Of a DNA stretch of 37,783 nt, positions 1 through 7,717 are shown in pieces. Each line of letters starts with the position of its first letter. The stretch's first letter is position 1. A model generated the notes under the pieces. That model did no database searches. It was not told where the DNA came from and saw only the letters and a list, made by a program, of their open reading frames with translations. The translations under genes and the position numbers were made by a program. This stretch comes from an uncultured Bacteroidales bacterium (lineage in GTDB: Bacteria > Bacteroidota > Bacteroidia > Bacteroidales > Bacteroidaceae), in the NCBI GenBank assembly GCA_945833885.1, contig CAMAFY010000028.1, positions 1 to 37,783 of the forward strand, in the 5' to 3' direction.

Positions 1-88
1 TCCCATGCTTGGCAACAGGATATTCCGTGCTTAGCAACAGTCTGTCCCGTGTTTAACAACAGGATATTCCGTTCTTGGCAACAGGAAG
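1..88. repeat. 22-bp tandem repeat, four units, at the window edge
   Basis: Four consecutive units of 22 bp can be laid out from base 1. The core GCAACAG (ACAACAG in the third unit) starts at 12, 34, 56 and 78, so the period is exactly 22. The units differ by several substitutions. The array may continue left of the window, and a fifth, very degenerate unit may follow. No open reading frame uses it convincingly. Confidence 0.8.
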
Positions 89-619
89 TACGGTGATGGG
101 AAACGATGTCTTCTGAAGGGGTGAGGCAGATTGCTTTATGTTTTTGGCAATATCCTTTATGATTGCCGGTCCAATCGTTTGGGGAGTTTTCCCGAACATG
201 CAAACTGTGAGAATAAAAAAAGAAGGACTCCGGCTTATCCTTTTGTGGGGATAGGTCGGAGTCCTTTTTGATTGTTTTCCGGCTTTCAGGGCGTTTCTTT
301 TTAACGTCTTCGGAAGAATTTTGAAGCGTCCGGGATTGTTTTGTATGGGTCTGTCGGCAAAACGTGTTCCTTGTAATTGCAACACACGTTTTTCTTGTGC
401 CGGCAATGCATGTTGATGTGCGGCATTGCGTGTTTTGAGGACCAAAGTCCGTTTGGCTCGTGACAGCAGAAGTTTTTTCCGTAAAGGTGGATTTCCTGCT
501 GCTGCGGTCCGTTGAGGCTGCCGCTATGGGTGGTTGTCAAAGGCCTTACGGCTTGCTTTTCCAGCCGCCACGGAGTGTGTTTTCAACCGCATGTAGCCGT
601 GGCCCCTTAGCCGTTGCTC
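89..619. other. non-coding stretch downstream of secG
   Basis: No gene is supported here. It contains a strong two-way terminator hairpin (214-269). It also holds a degenerate repeat around 362-440 in which GCAACAC, GCAATGC and GCATTGC start at 379, 403 and 423, averaging 22 bp. The minus-strand reading frame over 53-445 has no recognisable domain, signal peptide or sensible composition, and it runs through the terminator, so it is treated as spurious. Confidence 0.6.
214..269. terminator. bidirectional intrinsic terminator
   Basis: AAGGACTCCG (223-232) pairs with CGGAGTCCTT (257-266), and the stem continues inward with TATCC/GGATA. A run of A precedes it (214-222) and a run of T follows it, so both strands end in a U tract. 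It probably ends the minus-strand secG operon, whose last stop codon is about 350 bp away, and any plus-strand transcript entering from the left. Confidence 0.85.
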
Positions 620-943
620 TTATTTGCCGGGAACGGGCTGAGGAGCAGTCTGTCCGGGAAGTTGGGGAGCGGGTGCGGAAGTGTGGATGTCGTTCACGAT
701 GTCGTCAGCAGTCTTTTGGGAAGGAGTAGCGAAGAAACTACTGCATACAGAGAAGACTACGAGCAGACCTGCGAGAATCCAGGTTGCCTTCTCCACGAAG
801 TCTGTGGTCTTACGTACGCCAAGTACGCTGTTGGCACTGGAAACGCTGGAGGCAAGACCGCCGCCTTTGGATTCCTGAACAAGTACAATGATTGCAAGCA
901 GAATCGATACGACTACTGCAAGCACTACGAGAAGTGAGTACAT
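620..943 (-). CDS. secG: preprotein translocase subunit SecG
   Basis: This is a small inner-membrane subunit of the SecYEG protein-export channel, 107 aa, close to the usual SecG length. Two hydrophobic segments (about residues 2-23 and 54-74) flank the conserved cytoplasmic loop QESKGGGLA (about 23-31). The C-terminal tail is Pro/Ala rich and probably unstructured. It is the last gene of a minus-strand run with the sigma-54-type activator, lptE and a hypothetical gene, 105 bp downstream of the latter. The start is the first ATG of the frame and sits directly before the first membrane segment. Identification is firm. Confidence 0.93.
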   Translation of the reverse strand: MYSLLVVLAVVVSILLAIIVLVQESKGGGLASSVSSANSVLGVRKTTDFVEKATWILAGLLVVFSVCSSFFATPSQKTADDIVNDIHTSAPAPQLPGQTAPQPVPGK

Positions 944-1048
944 GAGTTTGTTTTAATTATTTATTGTTTTGTATTTTGTTTGATTCGTTGTGATGATGTA
1001 GCCTTCCATGAGGGCAGGAAATGTGCGTGGAGCATTGGCGTTGCCTTT

Positions 1049-1918
1049 TTAAAGGCTTCCGTTTTTCCGTTTTTTATGCCGCTCGTTGATGATGGCTTTG
1101 TTGAGGAACCGTACCTGGTCGGCATAGTACGGATTGTTTTGTGCCGCATTTGTGCCTTTCAGCCTTTGCAGCATTTCCGCCGCCCGTTCGTACTTTTGCT
1201 GTCTGATGTAGACCCTTGCCAGCGTTTCTGTGAAACTTGTGTCGTTCTCGTCGCTGTCGTTCCCCATACGTTGGACGGCATTCCCTGCCGCGGTGTCTGG
1301 CGAATCGCCTGCCGTTTCTTCCTCCTCCTCGATGATATTTTCCGGCATCATGGGGTTTTCGGATAGGGTGGTGCGTTCGGTATGCGTGTCGATGAAGTTG
1401 TCAATCAGCGAGTCCATTCGGGTCATGCTCCCCGATGGTGGAGCATTGTTGCCGGATGTTTCCTGTGCATGTTCCGTGCCATTTGTCTCCTCGCTCTCCA
1501 TCAGATATGCCATATAGTCGACCGAGGGGTCGGCTTTGATGGTCCGTTTCTGTGCCTGTGGCGGCGTATGGTCGAGGTAATCGTCGAGCAGTTGCAGTGT
1601 GGTTTTGTATTTTTTCTGCGGTTGTCCGGCGGTGTTCCCCGCGTCGGCCGTGCTTCCGGCAGTATTCTCCTTAGCCTTCCCGTAGTCCTTTGCGTCGTTT
1701 TGCTGCGTGATGTCAAACAGCACGCTCCGGTCTGGCAGTATCACGGCCGCCCGTCTCAGTTCATTGTCGAAACTCGGGTCGTGCAGGAGGAACAGATTCC
1801 TGAGAAAAAGAATCCGTGCGGCGTGGAACGTGGGGTAAACCGCCACGATTCGTCTCAGGTCGTAGATGGTCTCGTGGTTCAGTTCCTCGGGATGTGCGAT
1901 AAGATGGGCAATGTCCAT
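1049..1918 (-). CDS. conserved hypothetical protein with TPR-like C-terminal region
   Basis: A 289-aa protein without signal peptide or membrane segment, so probably cytoplasmic. The first ~70 residues are helical and resemble tetratricopeptide-type packing (DLRRIVAVYPTFHAARIL). The middle (about 80-215) is polar, rich in Thr, Glu, Asp and Asn, and probably disordered. A TPR-like helix pair occurs near 230-260 (ARVYIRQQKYERAAEMLQRL), followed by a basic Lys/Arg tail. It lies 56 bp after lptE and before secG, which suggests an envelope-related role, but the function is not known. Codon use and strand match its neighbours. Confidence 0.8.
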   Translation of the reverse strand: MDIAHLIAHPEELNHETIYDLRRIVAVYPTFHAARILFLRNLFLLHDPSFDNELRRAAVILPDRSVLFDITQQNDAKDYGKAKENTAGSTADAGNTAGQPQKKYKTTLQLLDDYLDHTPPQAQKRTIKADPSVDYMAYLMESEETNGTEHAQETSGNNAPPSGSMTRMDSLIDNFIDTHTERTTLSENPMMPENIIEEEEETAGDSPDTAAGNAVQRMGNDSDENDTSFTETLARVYIRQQKYERAAEMLQRLKGTNAAQNNPYYADQVRFLNKAIINERHKKRKNGSL

Positions 1919-1974
1919 AGACAGAGGGTTCAGCGTTAACTACGTTTTTTGTGTGGGGGGCGAGGAAAGATCCA

Positions 1975-2499
1975 TTACCAGTCGGCGACGGTAGCGTTGA
2001 AGATCTGGTCGACGATGTCGGTGATCATCTCGTCAACCAGGGTTTCCTGTACCGATGCCAGCGACTGTCGGGCGTCATATTGTGTGGTGGCTGAGAACTG
2101 CTTTTCCCATTGCTGGTTCATCTTGTTGTTGCGGAAGCGGATGTTGACCGTCAGTTTCAGTTGCACCTGCGACGAATATCCGTCAGCGCTGACAGCCTTG
2201 TTGAACTGGTCATATCCGGTGATTTCTCCCGCCACTTGCAGGTCGCCGTTTCTTTTTACCAGCCTCAGTCGTGTGGAATTGGCGTATTTGTCTTGCAGTT
2301 CGTTGTTGAACATGGCCTCCATTGGCGCCCATCCGTATGGAGCACGATTGGCGATTTTGTCAATCTGTATGGTCTTTATGACATCATAATTGATGTTTGT
2401 TCCTGTAAAGGAGTAACTGATGCTGCATGCGATGGTGAGGACCATTGTTGCGGCCAGCAGTGAAATGCAGGTAAGCGATTTAATCTTTGTCCAGACCAT
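1975..2499 (-). CDS. lptE: LptE-like LPS-assembly lipoprotein
   Basis: A 174-aa lipoprotein: N-terminal hydrophobic signal and lipobox LTIAC, with lipidated Cys near residue 25. The mature part reads like the Bacteroidota LptE family (SYSFTGTNINYDVIKTIQI, then a beta-rich domain and QWEKQFSATTQYDA). LptE plugs the LptD barrel and helps deliver lipopolysaccharide to the outer leaflet. Its start overlaps the end of the upstream sigma-54-type activator by 20 bp, indicating co-transcription and probably coupled translation. Assignment rests on family resemblance and context; other DUF-type envelope lipoproteins are a less likely alternative. Confidence 0.82.
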   Translation of the reverse strand: MVWTKIKSLTCISLLAATMVLTIACSISYSFTGTNINYDVIKTIQIDKIANRAPYGWAPMEAMFNNELQDKYANSTRLRLVKRNGDLQVAGEITGYDQFNKAVSADGYSSQVQLKLTVNIRFRNNKMNQQWEKQFSATTQYDARQSLASVQETLVDEMITDIVDQIFNATVADW

Positions 2500-3736
2500 A
2501 CTTTTGTATTTTTCGGTAAAGTGTGCGTTCCGAGATGCCGAGTTCCTCCGCTGCCTTCCTCCGGTTGTTGCTGTTCCGGCGCAGCGCGTGCTCTATCTGT
2601 TGCCTTTCAGCCTCCTCCATGGTGTAGGGAGTGTTGGGGAGTATCGTCTCGTCCGGCGTATCTTCGAGTGTTTCGTACTCGACGTCCTCCGGTGTGTCGG
2701 CGGTTCTTAAATCCGATCTGTACGGCAGTTTGAGTCCGTTCTGGTAGGGCGTGTTGTGCTTTTCCGGCGTGTTGTGTACCTGTTTCCACAGTGTGTCCAC
2801 CCGTTCTGTCAGATATGCCACCTGTTTTGTCAGGTAACTGATGTGTTTCATCAGGGCTTCGGCGTCCAGGTTCTGCGCCATGCTTCCCGCTGCTGTCGGC
2901 AGGTTGGAGGATCCCGTCGTGGCAATCTGTGTGTGTACCATGTCTGCGTGGATGAACTTTGCCAGTTCTTCCGCGTCGATTTCGCGGTTCTCACACTGCA
3001 CGGTCATGGAGTCCACCACATTTTTGAGTTGTCTCACGTTGCCGGGCCATGGGTATTCCATCAGCATTTTCCGGGCGTCTTCCGTCAGTCTGATGGCAGG
3101 AATGCTGTAACGCTCCTGGTTGTCGTTGGCGAATTTCCGGAAAATCAGGTCAATGTCCTTGCCGCGTTCCCTTAGAGGAGGAATGCTTAGGTTGACGACT
3201 GCCAGACGATAGTACAGGTCTTCGCGGAACTTTCCTTGGGCGATTGCCTCCTTCATGTTGCGGTTGGTGGCTGCAATGATGCGTACGTTTGTCCGCCGGA
3301 CCTCGCTCGAACCTACGGGGAGAAACTCGTGTGTCTCAAGCACTCGGAGCAGTCTCACCTGCATTTGCAGGGGCAATTCTCCGACCTCGTCGAGGAAAAG
3401 TGTGCCGCCGTCAGCAGCGGCGAAGTAGCCTTCGCGGTTCTCAACACTGCCGGTGTAGGCGCCTTTTACGTGTCCGAAGAGTTCGCTTTCTATGGTACCT
3501 TCGGGTATGGCACCGCAGTTCACGGCCAGATATCTCTTGCTGGAACGTGGACTGAGGTCGTGGATGATGCGTGGAATGATTTCCTTTCCCACACCGTTCT
3601 CGCCCTGTACCAGTACGGAAAAGTCCGAACGTGCCACCTTATGGGCTGTGATCAGGGCATTGTTCAGTCCCTCACAGTCGCCGATGATGCCATATCTCTT
3701 CTTGATATTCCGAAGAACCTGTTCCTTATCGGTCAT
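2480..3736 (-). CDS. sigma-54-interacting AAA+ transcriptional activator
   Basis: A 418-aa regulator with a central AAA+ domain: Walker A GENGVGKE (45-52), sigma-54 contact loop GAYTGS (92-97; the family form is GAFTGA), Walker B GGTLFLDE (110-117), and the arginine-rich REDLYYRLAV region (about 170-180). A Fis-type helix-turn-helix lies at the C-terminus (NRRKAAEELGISERTLYRKI). There is no receiver, GAF or PAS domain: the AAA+ domain begins almost at residue 15, so no sensory input is visible. The ~90-residue linker is Thr/Asn/Pro rich. It opens the lptE-secG operon. The promoter it activates cannot be deduced; no clear -24/-12 site was found nearby. Confidence 0.9.
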   Translation of the reverse strand: MTDKEQVLRNIKKRYGIIGDCEGLNNALITAHKVARSDFSVLVQGENGVGKEIIPRIIHDLSPRSSKRYLAVNCGAIPEGTIESELFGHVKGAYTGSVENREGYFAAADGGTLFLDEVGELPLQMQVRLLRVLETHEFLPVGSSEVRRTNVRIIAATNRNMKEAIAQGKFREDLYYRLAVVNLSIPPLRERGKDIDLIFRKFANDNQERYSIPAIRLTEDARKMLMEYPWPGNVRQLKNVVDSMTVQCENREIDAEELAKFIHADMVHTQIATTGSSNLPTAAGSMAQNLDAEALMKHISYLTKQVAYLTERVDTLWKQVHNTPEKHNTPYQNGLKLPYRSDLRTADTPEDVEYETLEDTPDETILPNTPYTMEEAERQQIEHALRRNSNNRRKAAEELGISERTLYRKIQKYGLDKD

Positions 3737-3859
3737 GTCTTTTTGTGGGCTTTGATAGTGGGAAAGTTAGAAAAAGTCTGTGAATCTTGCCGGCATCGTT
3801 CCGGAAATTACGGGCATTTTGCCGTGTTTCTGTCCGGATATGCACGCGATTTAGGACTG

Positions 3860-3867
3860 CAAATATA
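3860..3867 (-). promoter_or_regulatory. possible -7 element for the sigma-54 activator operon
   Basis: The minus strand reads TATATTTG, matching the Bacteroidota -7 consensus TAnnTTTG, about 125 nt upstream of the ATG at 3736. No good -33 TTTG is present at the expected 19-21 nt spacing, so support is partial. Confidence 0.4.
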
Positions 3868-3959
3868 CTCTTTTTTTCGCGTTCTGCGTCACCTTTGTGC
3901 TTGAAATCGCTAATTATAGTGCGCTTTTCGGGCGCTGATGCTTTTTTGACCTGCAATAA

Positions 3960-3991
3960 TTTGTGCGTTTTTTGGAAAGTTTATAATTTTG
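3960..3991 (+). promoter_or_regulatory. Bacteroidota-type promoter for the fucosidase gene
   Basis: TTTG at 3960-3963, then 20 nt, then TAATTTTG at 3984-3991: an exact match to the TTTG / TAnnTTTG layout used by the Bacteroidota primary sigma factor. Transcription would start near 3997. Confidence 0.7.
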
Positions 3992-4222
3992 TAGCACCTG
4001 TTTTCAACTTTTTTCAGGTAGGTTTGCACGGAAAAAACGCGCTGTTTCCATCGGAAAAGCCGAAGTTCCATACCCGTTTGGCGCCAGAATGCCCCGCTTC
4101 TTCCCGTCCGCCTTTTTCCGTCCGCCGTGCTTGACGGCTCTCCTGCCTGATGTCTCCCCTCCCGCTCGTTGTCGGGATGTTTGGAATCATTTGTAGAAAA
4201 ACAAAAAAATACCACTGATACT

Positions 4223-5572
4223 ATGAAAAGAATGTGCACGTTAGCCTTGGCAGCCATGATTTCCGCTTTGCCCGTATTGGCAAAGGGAGGCGAAAAGGCA
4301 GAGACTGAGGCCCAAAAGGCCGAGCGTATGGAATGGTTTGCAAAGGCCAAGTTCGGAGTCTTCATACATTGGGGCATCTATGCCGTGCAAGGTGTGAGCG
4401 AAAGTTGGTCGTTCTACAACAGTTACCTCCCCTATGAGGAGTACATGGCCCAGTGCAAGGGCTTCACCGCGAAGAACTATGACCCTCAGGCTTGGGTAAA
4501 ACTCATTGAGGAAAGCGGTGCGAAGTACACCGTCATCACGACGAAGCACCACGATGGTGTGGCACTTTGGGACACGCAGGTCGGCGATATCAGCGTGAAG
4601 AAGAGCACGCCTGCCGGACGCGACGTCCTCACTCCCTTCGTAGAAGAGGTGCGCAAGACCGACATGCACCTTGGACTTTATTACAGCCTTCTCGACTGGA
4701 GCCGGTCGGATTATCCCAATGATACCCGCAAATCCACCCGTTACAGCATCAAGGAAGATCCCCAGCGCTGGGACAGTTTCTGCAAGTTTAACTTCGGTCA
4801 AATGGAGGAACTTTCGCGTCAATATAAGCCCGATCTCTGGTGGTTCGACGGCGATTGGGAGCAGGATGCTGCCACATGGCGCAGTGCCGAGATCGTGAAA
4901 CTTCTCCGCAAATATTCCCCCAAATGTATCATCAACAGCCGTATCGCCGGATACGGAGACTACGCCACGCCCGAGCAGGGTGTGCCCGTAGTGCGTCCCG
5001 AAAGCAAGTATTGGGAACTCTGTATGACGATGAACGACTCGTGGGGTTACCAGCATACCGACACCAACTACAAGACTCCGCACATGCTCCTGCGCACCTA
5101 TGTCGACTGTCTCTCGAACGGCGGCAACCTTTTGCTCGACATCGGTCCGCGCGAAGACGGCACCATTCCCCAGGAACAGGTGGACATCCTCAAGGAGTTC
5201 GGCCGTTGGAACAAGAAGCATGCCGAGGCCATCTACGACACCCGTGCCGGTATTCCCGCCGAGCATTTCCAAGGTTATACCACCCTGAATACGGCAGGTG
5301 ACATCCTTTACCTCTATCTTCCTTATAAGCCAAACGGGCCGATTGAGATCAAAGGACTCATGAACAAGGTGAATCGTGTCTGGGTAGTCGGCAACGGAGC
5401 CATGCTCAATTACAAGGTGTTCAACAAGAACTACTGGAACGATATCCCCGGTAATCTCTACATCGACGTTCCCGATCAGGTGCTCGATCCTCAGATTACC
5501 GTCATCGCTGTCCTGCTCGACGGCCCCTGCAAACTCTATCGTGGCGAGGGCAAGGTGCAGACCAGCAACTGA
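4223..5572 (+). CDS. secreted GH29 alpha-L-fucosidase
   Basis: A 449-aa enzyme predicted to hydrolyse terminal alpha-L-fucose from glycans with retention. A signal peptide (MKRMCTLALAAMISALPVLA) points to export to the periplasm or beyond. GH29 hallmarks are present: KFGVFIHWG (43-51), TKHHDG (107-112), and LWWFDGDW (205-212), whose Asp209 is the expected nucleophile. RTYVDCLSNGGNLLLDIGP (291-309) closes the barrel. The ATG at 4223 was chosen because the signal peptide begins there; an upstream in-frame ATG at 4169 would place 18 polar residues before it. There is no Shine-Dalgarno motif, only A-rich sequence. The neighbouring secreted genes suggest use of fucosylated host or diet glycans. 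Confidence 0.93.
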   Translation: MKRMCTLALAAMISALPVLAKGGEKAETEAQKAERMEWFAKAKFGVFIHWGIYAVQGVSESWSFYNSYLPYEEYMAQCKGFTAKNYDPQAWVKLIEESGAKYTVITTKHHDGVALWDTQVGDISVKKSTPAGRDVLTPFVEEVRKTDMHLGLYYSLLDWSRSDYPNDTRKSTRYSIKEDPQRWDSFCKFNFGQMEELSRQYKPDLWWFDGDWEQDAATWRSAEIVKLLRKYSPKCIINSRIAGYGDYATPEQGVPVVRPESKYWELCMTMNDSWGYQHTDTNYKTPHMLLRTYVDCLSNGGNLLLDIGPREDGTIPQEQVDILKEFGRWNKKHAEAIYDTRAGIPAEHFQGYTTLNTAGDILYLYLPYKPNGPIEIKGLMNKVNRVWVVGNGAMLNYKVFNKNYWNDIPGNLYIDVPDQVLDPQITVIAVLLDGPCKLYRGEGKVQTSN

Positions 5573-5584
5573 TGAACTTCCCAT

Positions 5585-5609
5585 GACGGCGGGGCTCTCC
5601 GCCGTCTTT
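5585..5609 (+). terminator. probable intrinsic terminator of the fucosidase gene
   Basis: GACGGCGG (5585-5592) pairs perfectly with CCGCCGTC (5599-5606), loop of six bases, followed by TTT and further pyrimidines. It lies 12 bp after the stop codon. Confidence 0.7.
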
Positions 5610-5777
5610 CCGCTCCTTTCCCACCGCGTTCCTGCAGTCCGCCTGCCGTTCCGTTCCGCAAGTTGTACCGCACTTTTCTGCATGCTTTCCTTGTGAAGTT
5701 TTTGAATGGTGCAACGTGTTGGTGACCAGCCGTTTACGGTTTCTGTAAGGCGTACTGCGACTTTCGGTGGACGACCT

Positions 5778-5887
5778 CCGATTTCCAAGGTGGAAAGTGC
5801 CGCACTTTCCGCTAAAAACATCCGAACTTCGGAACGAAAAGTTCCGCATTCTATGGCACAAAGTTCCGCACTTTTCATCGGAGACCT
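5778..5887. repeat. phased 22-bp repeat, CCGYACTTT family (site 1)
   Basis: CCG occurs at 5778, 5800, 5822, 5844 and 5866, exactly 22 bp apart. After CCG the units read ATTTCC, CACTTTCC, AACTTCGG, CATTCTA and CACTTTTC; most units end in AAAGTT, AAAGTG or AAACAT. The same unit type recurs at 13756-13843 and 24221-24330. Confidence 0.75.
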
Positions 5888-6088
5888 TTGAAGCCTATGC
5901 GAACGTAAGGAAAGGCATGGACCGCCCCATGCCGAAGAAGCCGGAAAGCGGACGGAACTCCCTGTAAACATTCCCTTAGGCCAGCGTTCCGGGCTCTGCC
6001 ATTTTACGCTTCCAAGTCGCACGGCATCATCCCGCAGGTCTGGATGGTGTCCGCCGGCCATCCCCACAAATCAACAGAAAAACACAAT

Positions 6089-7198
6089 ATGAATCCTCTT
6101 CGTTTCCTTGCCGCTGCCGCAGCCATGACCGTTGTGGCGGCTGCCGATGCCCAGAGCATCACCGAAAAATATGCGCGCTTCCTCACCGAGCCCCACGGCT
6201 ATGTGGCCTATCGCACCGTAGACAAAATCACCGTCGACGGCGTGATGAATGAGAAATCGTGGAAGAACGCTCCCGAAACCGAACTCTTTATGGACATCAG
6301 CGGCGAAGGTTTCCCCACGCCACGCTATGCCACCCGTGCCAAAATGCTTTGGGACGACGACTATCTTTATGTGTCCGCCGTCATGGAGGAACCCAATGTC
6401 TGGGCCAACCTTACCCTGCGCGACACCGTCATTTATTACGACCCCGATTTCGAAATCTTCATCGATCCCACCGGCGACGCCCATAATTATTACGAATTGG
6501 AGTTCAATGCCACGAACGTCATCTTCGACCTTTGCCTTGAAATGCCCTACCGTGCTCCGCGCCGTAACTTCGTGCAATTCCAGTGGGACTGCCCGGGATT
6601 GAAGTCGGCGGTGAAAATAAACGGTACGCTCAACAACAACAAGGACACCGACAAAGGTTGGGACATTGAGGTTGCCATTCCCCGCAAGGCCATCGCCCAA
6701 GAGTTCGACAATGTTCTCCAGGCCGGGCGTTATCTCCGCGTGGGATTCAGCCGTGTGGAGTGGCAGACCGAACTCGACAAGAGCGGACGTACGTTCCGCA
6801 AGAAGGGAGAAGACGGGAAATATCTTCCCGAAGACAACTGGACGTGGCCCTCAACCGGTATGATTGCCATGCACATGCCCGAGCGTTGGGGTTATGTTTA
6901 TCTGAGCAAACTCAAGGCTGGCAAGGGAAGCGAGCGCTTCGTTTACCCCGATTACCGCCCCGTTGAAAAGTTGCTTTGGGCCATGTTCTACGCTCAGGAG
7001 GAGCAGAAGAGCAAGCACGGCGAATACTTCGGTAGCGTGGAAGACTTCCATCTTACCCCTGCCGAACTTGCCCTGTTGCCGAAGGACGCCCACCTCAGTG
7101 TGGAGACCATTTCGCAGAAGTACCTTATCACCGTAGAGAGCAAGCAGTTGCGGATGACGATTGATGAGGACGGCCAGATTCTGAGAACGGAGAAATAG
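6089..7198 (+). CDS. secreted carbohydrate-binding family 9-like protein
   Basis: A 369-aa exported protein: signal peptide MNPLRFLAAAAAMTVVAAADA, then a CBM9-like beta-sandwich starting DKITVDGVMNEKSWKNAPET (about 45-64) and continuing through AKMLWDDDYLYVSAVMEEP and DPDFEIFIDPTGDAHNYYELEFN. These are the motifs of bacterial CBM9-like domains that bind sugars at chain ends. The C-terminal ~130 residues (about 240-369) are not recognised. The ATG at 6089 is used because the signal peptide starts there. Its position between a fucosidase and a GHL10-like lipoprotein fits a glycan-binding or accessory role; the ligand is unknown. Confidence 0.85.
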   Translation: MNPLRFLAAAAAMTVVAAADAQSITEKYARFLTEPHGYVAYRTVDKITVDGVMNEKSWKNAPETELFMDISGEGFPTPRYATRAKMLWDDDYLYVSAVMEEPNVWANLTLRDTVIYYDPDFEIFIDPTGDAHNYYELEFNATNVIFDLCLEMPYRAPRRNFVQFQWDCPGLKSAVKINGTLNNNKDTDKGWDIEVAIPRKAIAQEFDNVLQAGRYLRVGFSRVEWQTELDKSGRTFRKKGEDGKYLPEDNWTWPSTGMIAMHMPERWGYVYLSKLKAGKGSERFVYPDYRPVEKLLWAMFYAQEEQKSKHGEYFGSVEDFHLTPAELALLPKDAHLSVETISQKYLITVESKQLRMTIDEDGQILRTEK

Positions 7199-7717
7199 GC
7201 GTCGCCGGACGGCATGCCGGTTTGTAAAGGCGGGCTCCTGCCGGGCAAAAGTTGCTGTAAAACCGCTTCGGAAAATCCGAAAACAGCCTGATGGTTCCTG
7301 TGGAAACCGACCGGAAGTCCTGTAAATCCGCTTAAACGTTTGTGAAAAAACGGTTGGAAATTCCCGAAAGCCCTGTTGGAAGTTCCAGAAAGCCCTGTTG
7401 GAAGTTCCAGAAAACCCTGTTGGAAGTTCCCGAAAATCCTGTTGGAAATTCCTGAAAGCCCTGTTGGAAGTTCCAGAAAGCCCTGTTGGAAGTTCCAGAA
7501 AACCCTGTTGGAAGTTCCCGAAAATCCTGTTGGAAATTCCTGAAAGCCCTGTTGGAAGTTCCAGAAAACCCTGTTGGAAATTCCCGAAAGCCCTGTTGGA
7601 AAAATCCGCAAATGCAAATCCGTAGCCGCCGTTGGATCTCCCCTCATCTTCTGAACGACAGCGCCAGAACGCTGTCTTCGGACCTAAAACATCGAAATTT
7701 TCAAAAACAAGATAACC
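7199..7717. other. spacer holding the large 22-bp array
   Basis: 519 bp without a supported gene. Most of it is the repeat array. Between array and next gene, GACAGCG (7657-7663) and CGCTGTC (7670-7676) form a 7-bp hairpin that would lie in the leader of the GHL10-like gene. No promoter motif was recognised. Confidence 0.6.
7354..7617. repeat. 22-bp tandem array, 12 units, with an 88-bp higher-order repeat
   Basis: TTGGAA starts at 7354, 7376, 7398 and so on to 7596, always exactly 22 bp apart. The core of each unit is the near-palindrome GGAAGTTCC or GGAAATTCC, followed by (A/C/T)GAAA(A/G)(C/T)CCTG. The four units 7376-7463 are repeated without change at 7464-7551, so an 88-bp block was recently duplicated. 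Degenerate units extend the array on the left (7332-7353 and further to about 7240), and the last unit (7596) is degenerate. Confidence 0.95.

Larger units (their letters stand above)
3737..4222. promoter_or_regulatory. divergent intergenic region between the activator and the fucosidase
   Basis: This 486-bp spacer separates two divergently transcribed genes. It carries a good plus-strand promoter (3960-3991) and a weak minus-strand one (3860-3867). The fucosidase mRNA would have a leader of about 225 nt. No gene is supported in it. Confidence 0.6.
5573..6088. other. spacer between fucosidase and CBM9-like gene
   Basis: 516 bp with no supported gene. It begins with a terminator-like hairpin (5585-5609) and holds a phased 22-bp repeat (5778-5887). 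No TAnnTTTG promoter was seen before the next gene. Confidence 0.6.

Noticed and set aside
53..445. A 130-residue minus-strand frame downstream of secG.
   Set aside because: It runs through the terminator hairpin and the repeats, and its composition is not protein-like.
4241..6067. A 608-residue minus-strand frame opposite the fucosidase gene.
   Set aside because: It is the antisense shadow of a clear GH29 gene with an intact signal peptide and catalytic motifs on the plus strand.
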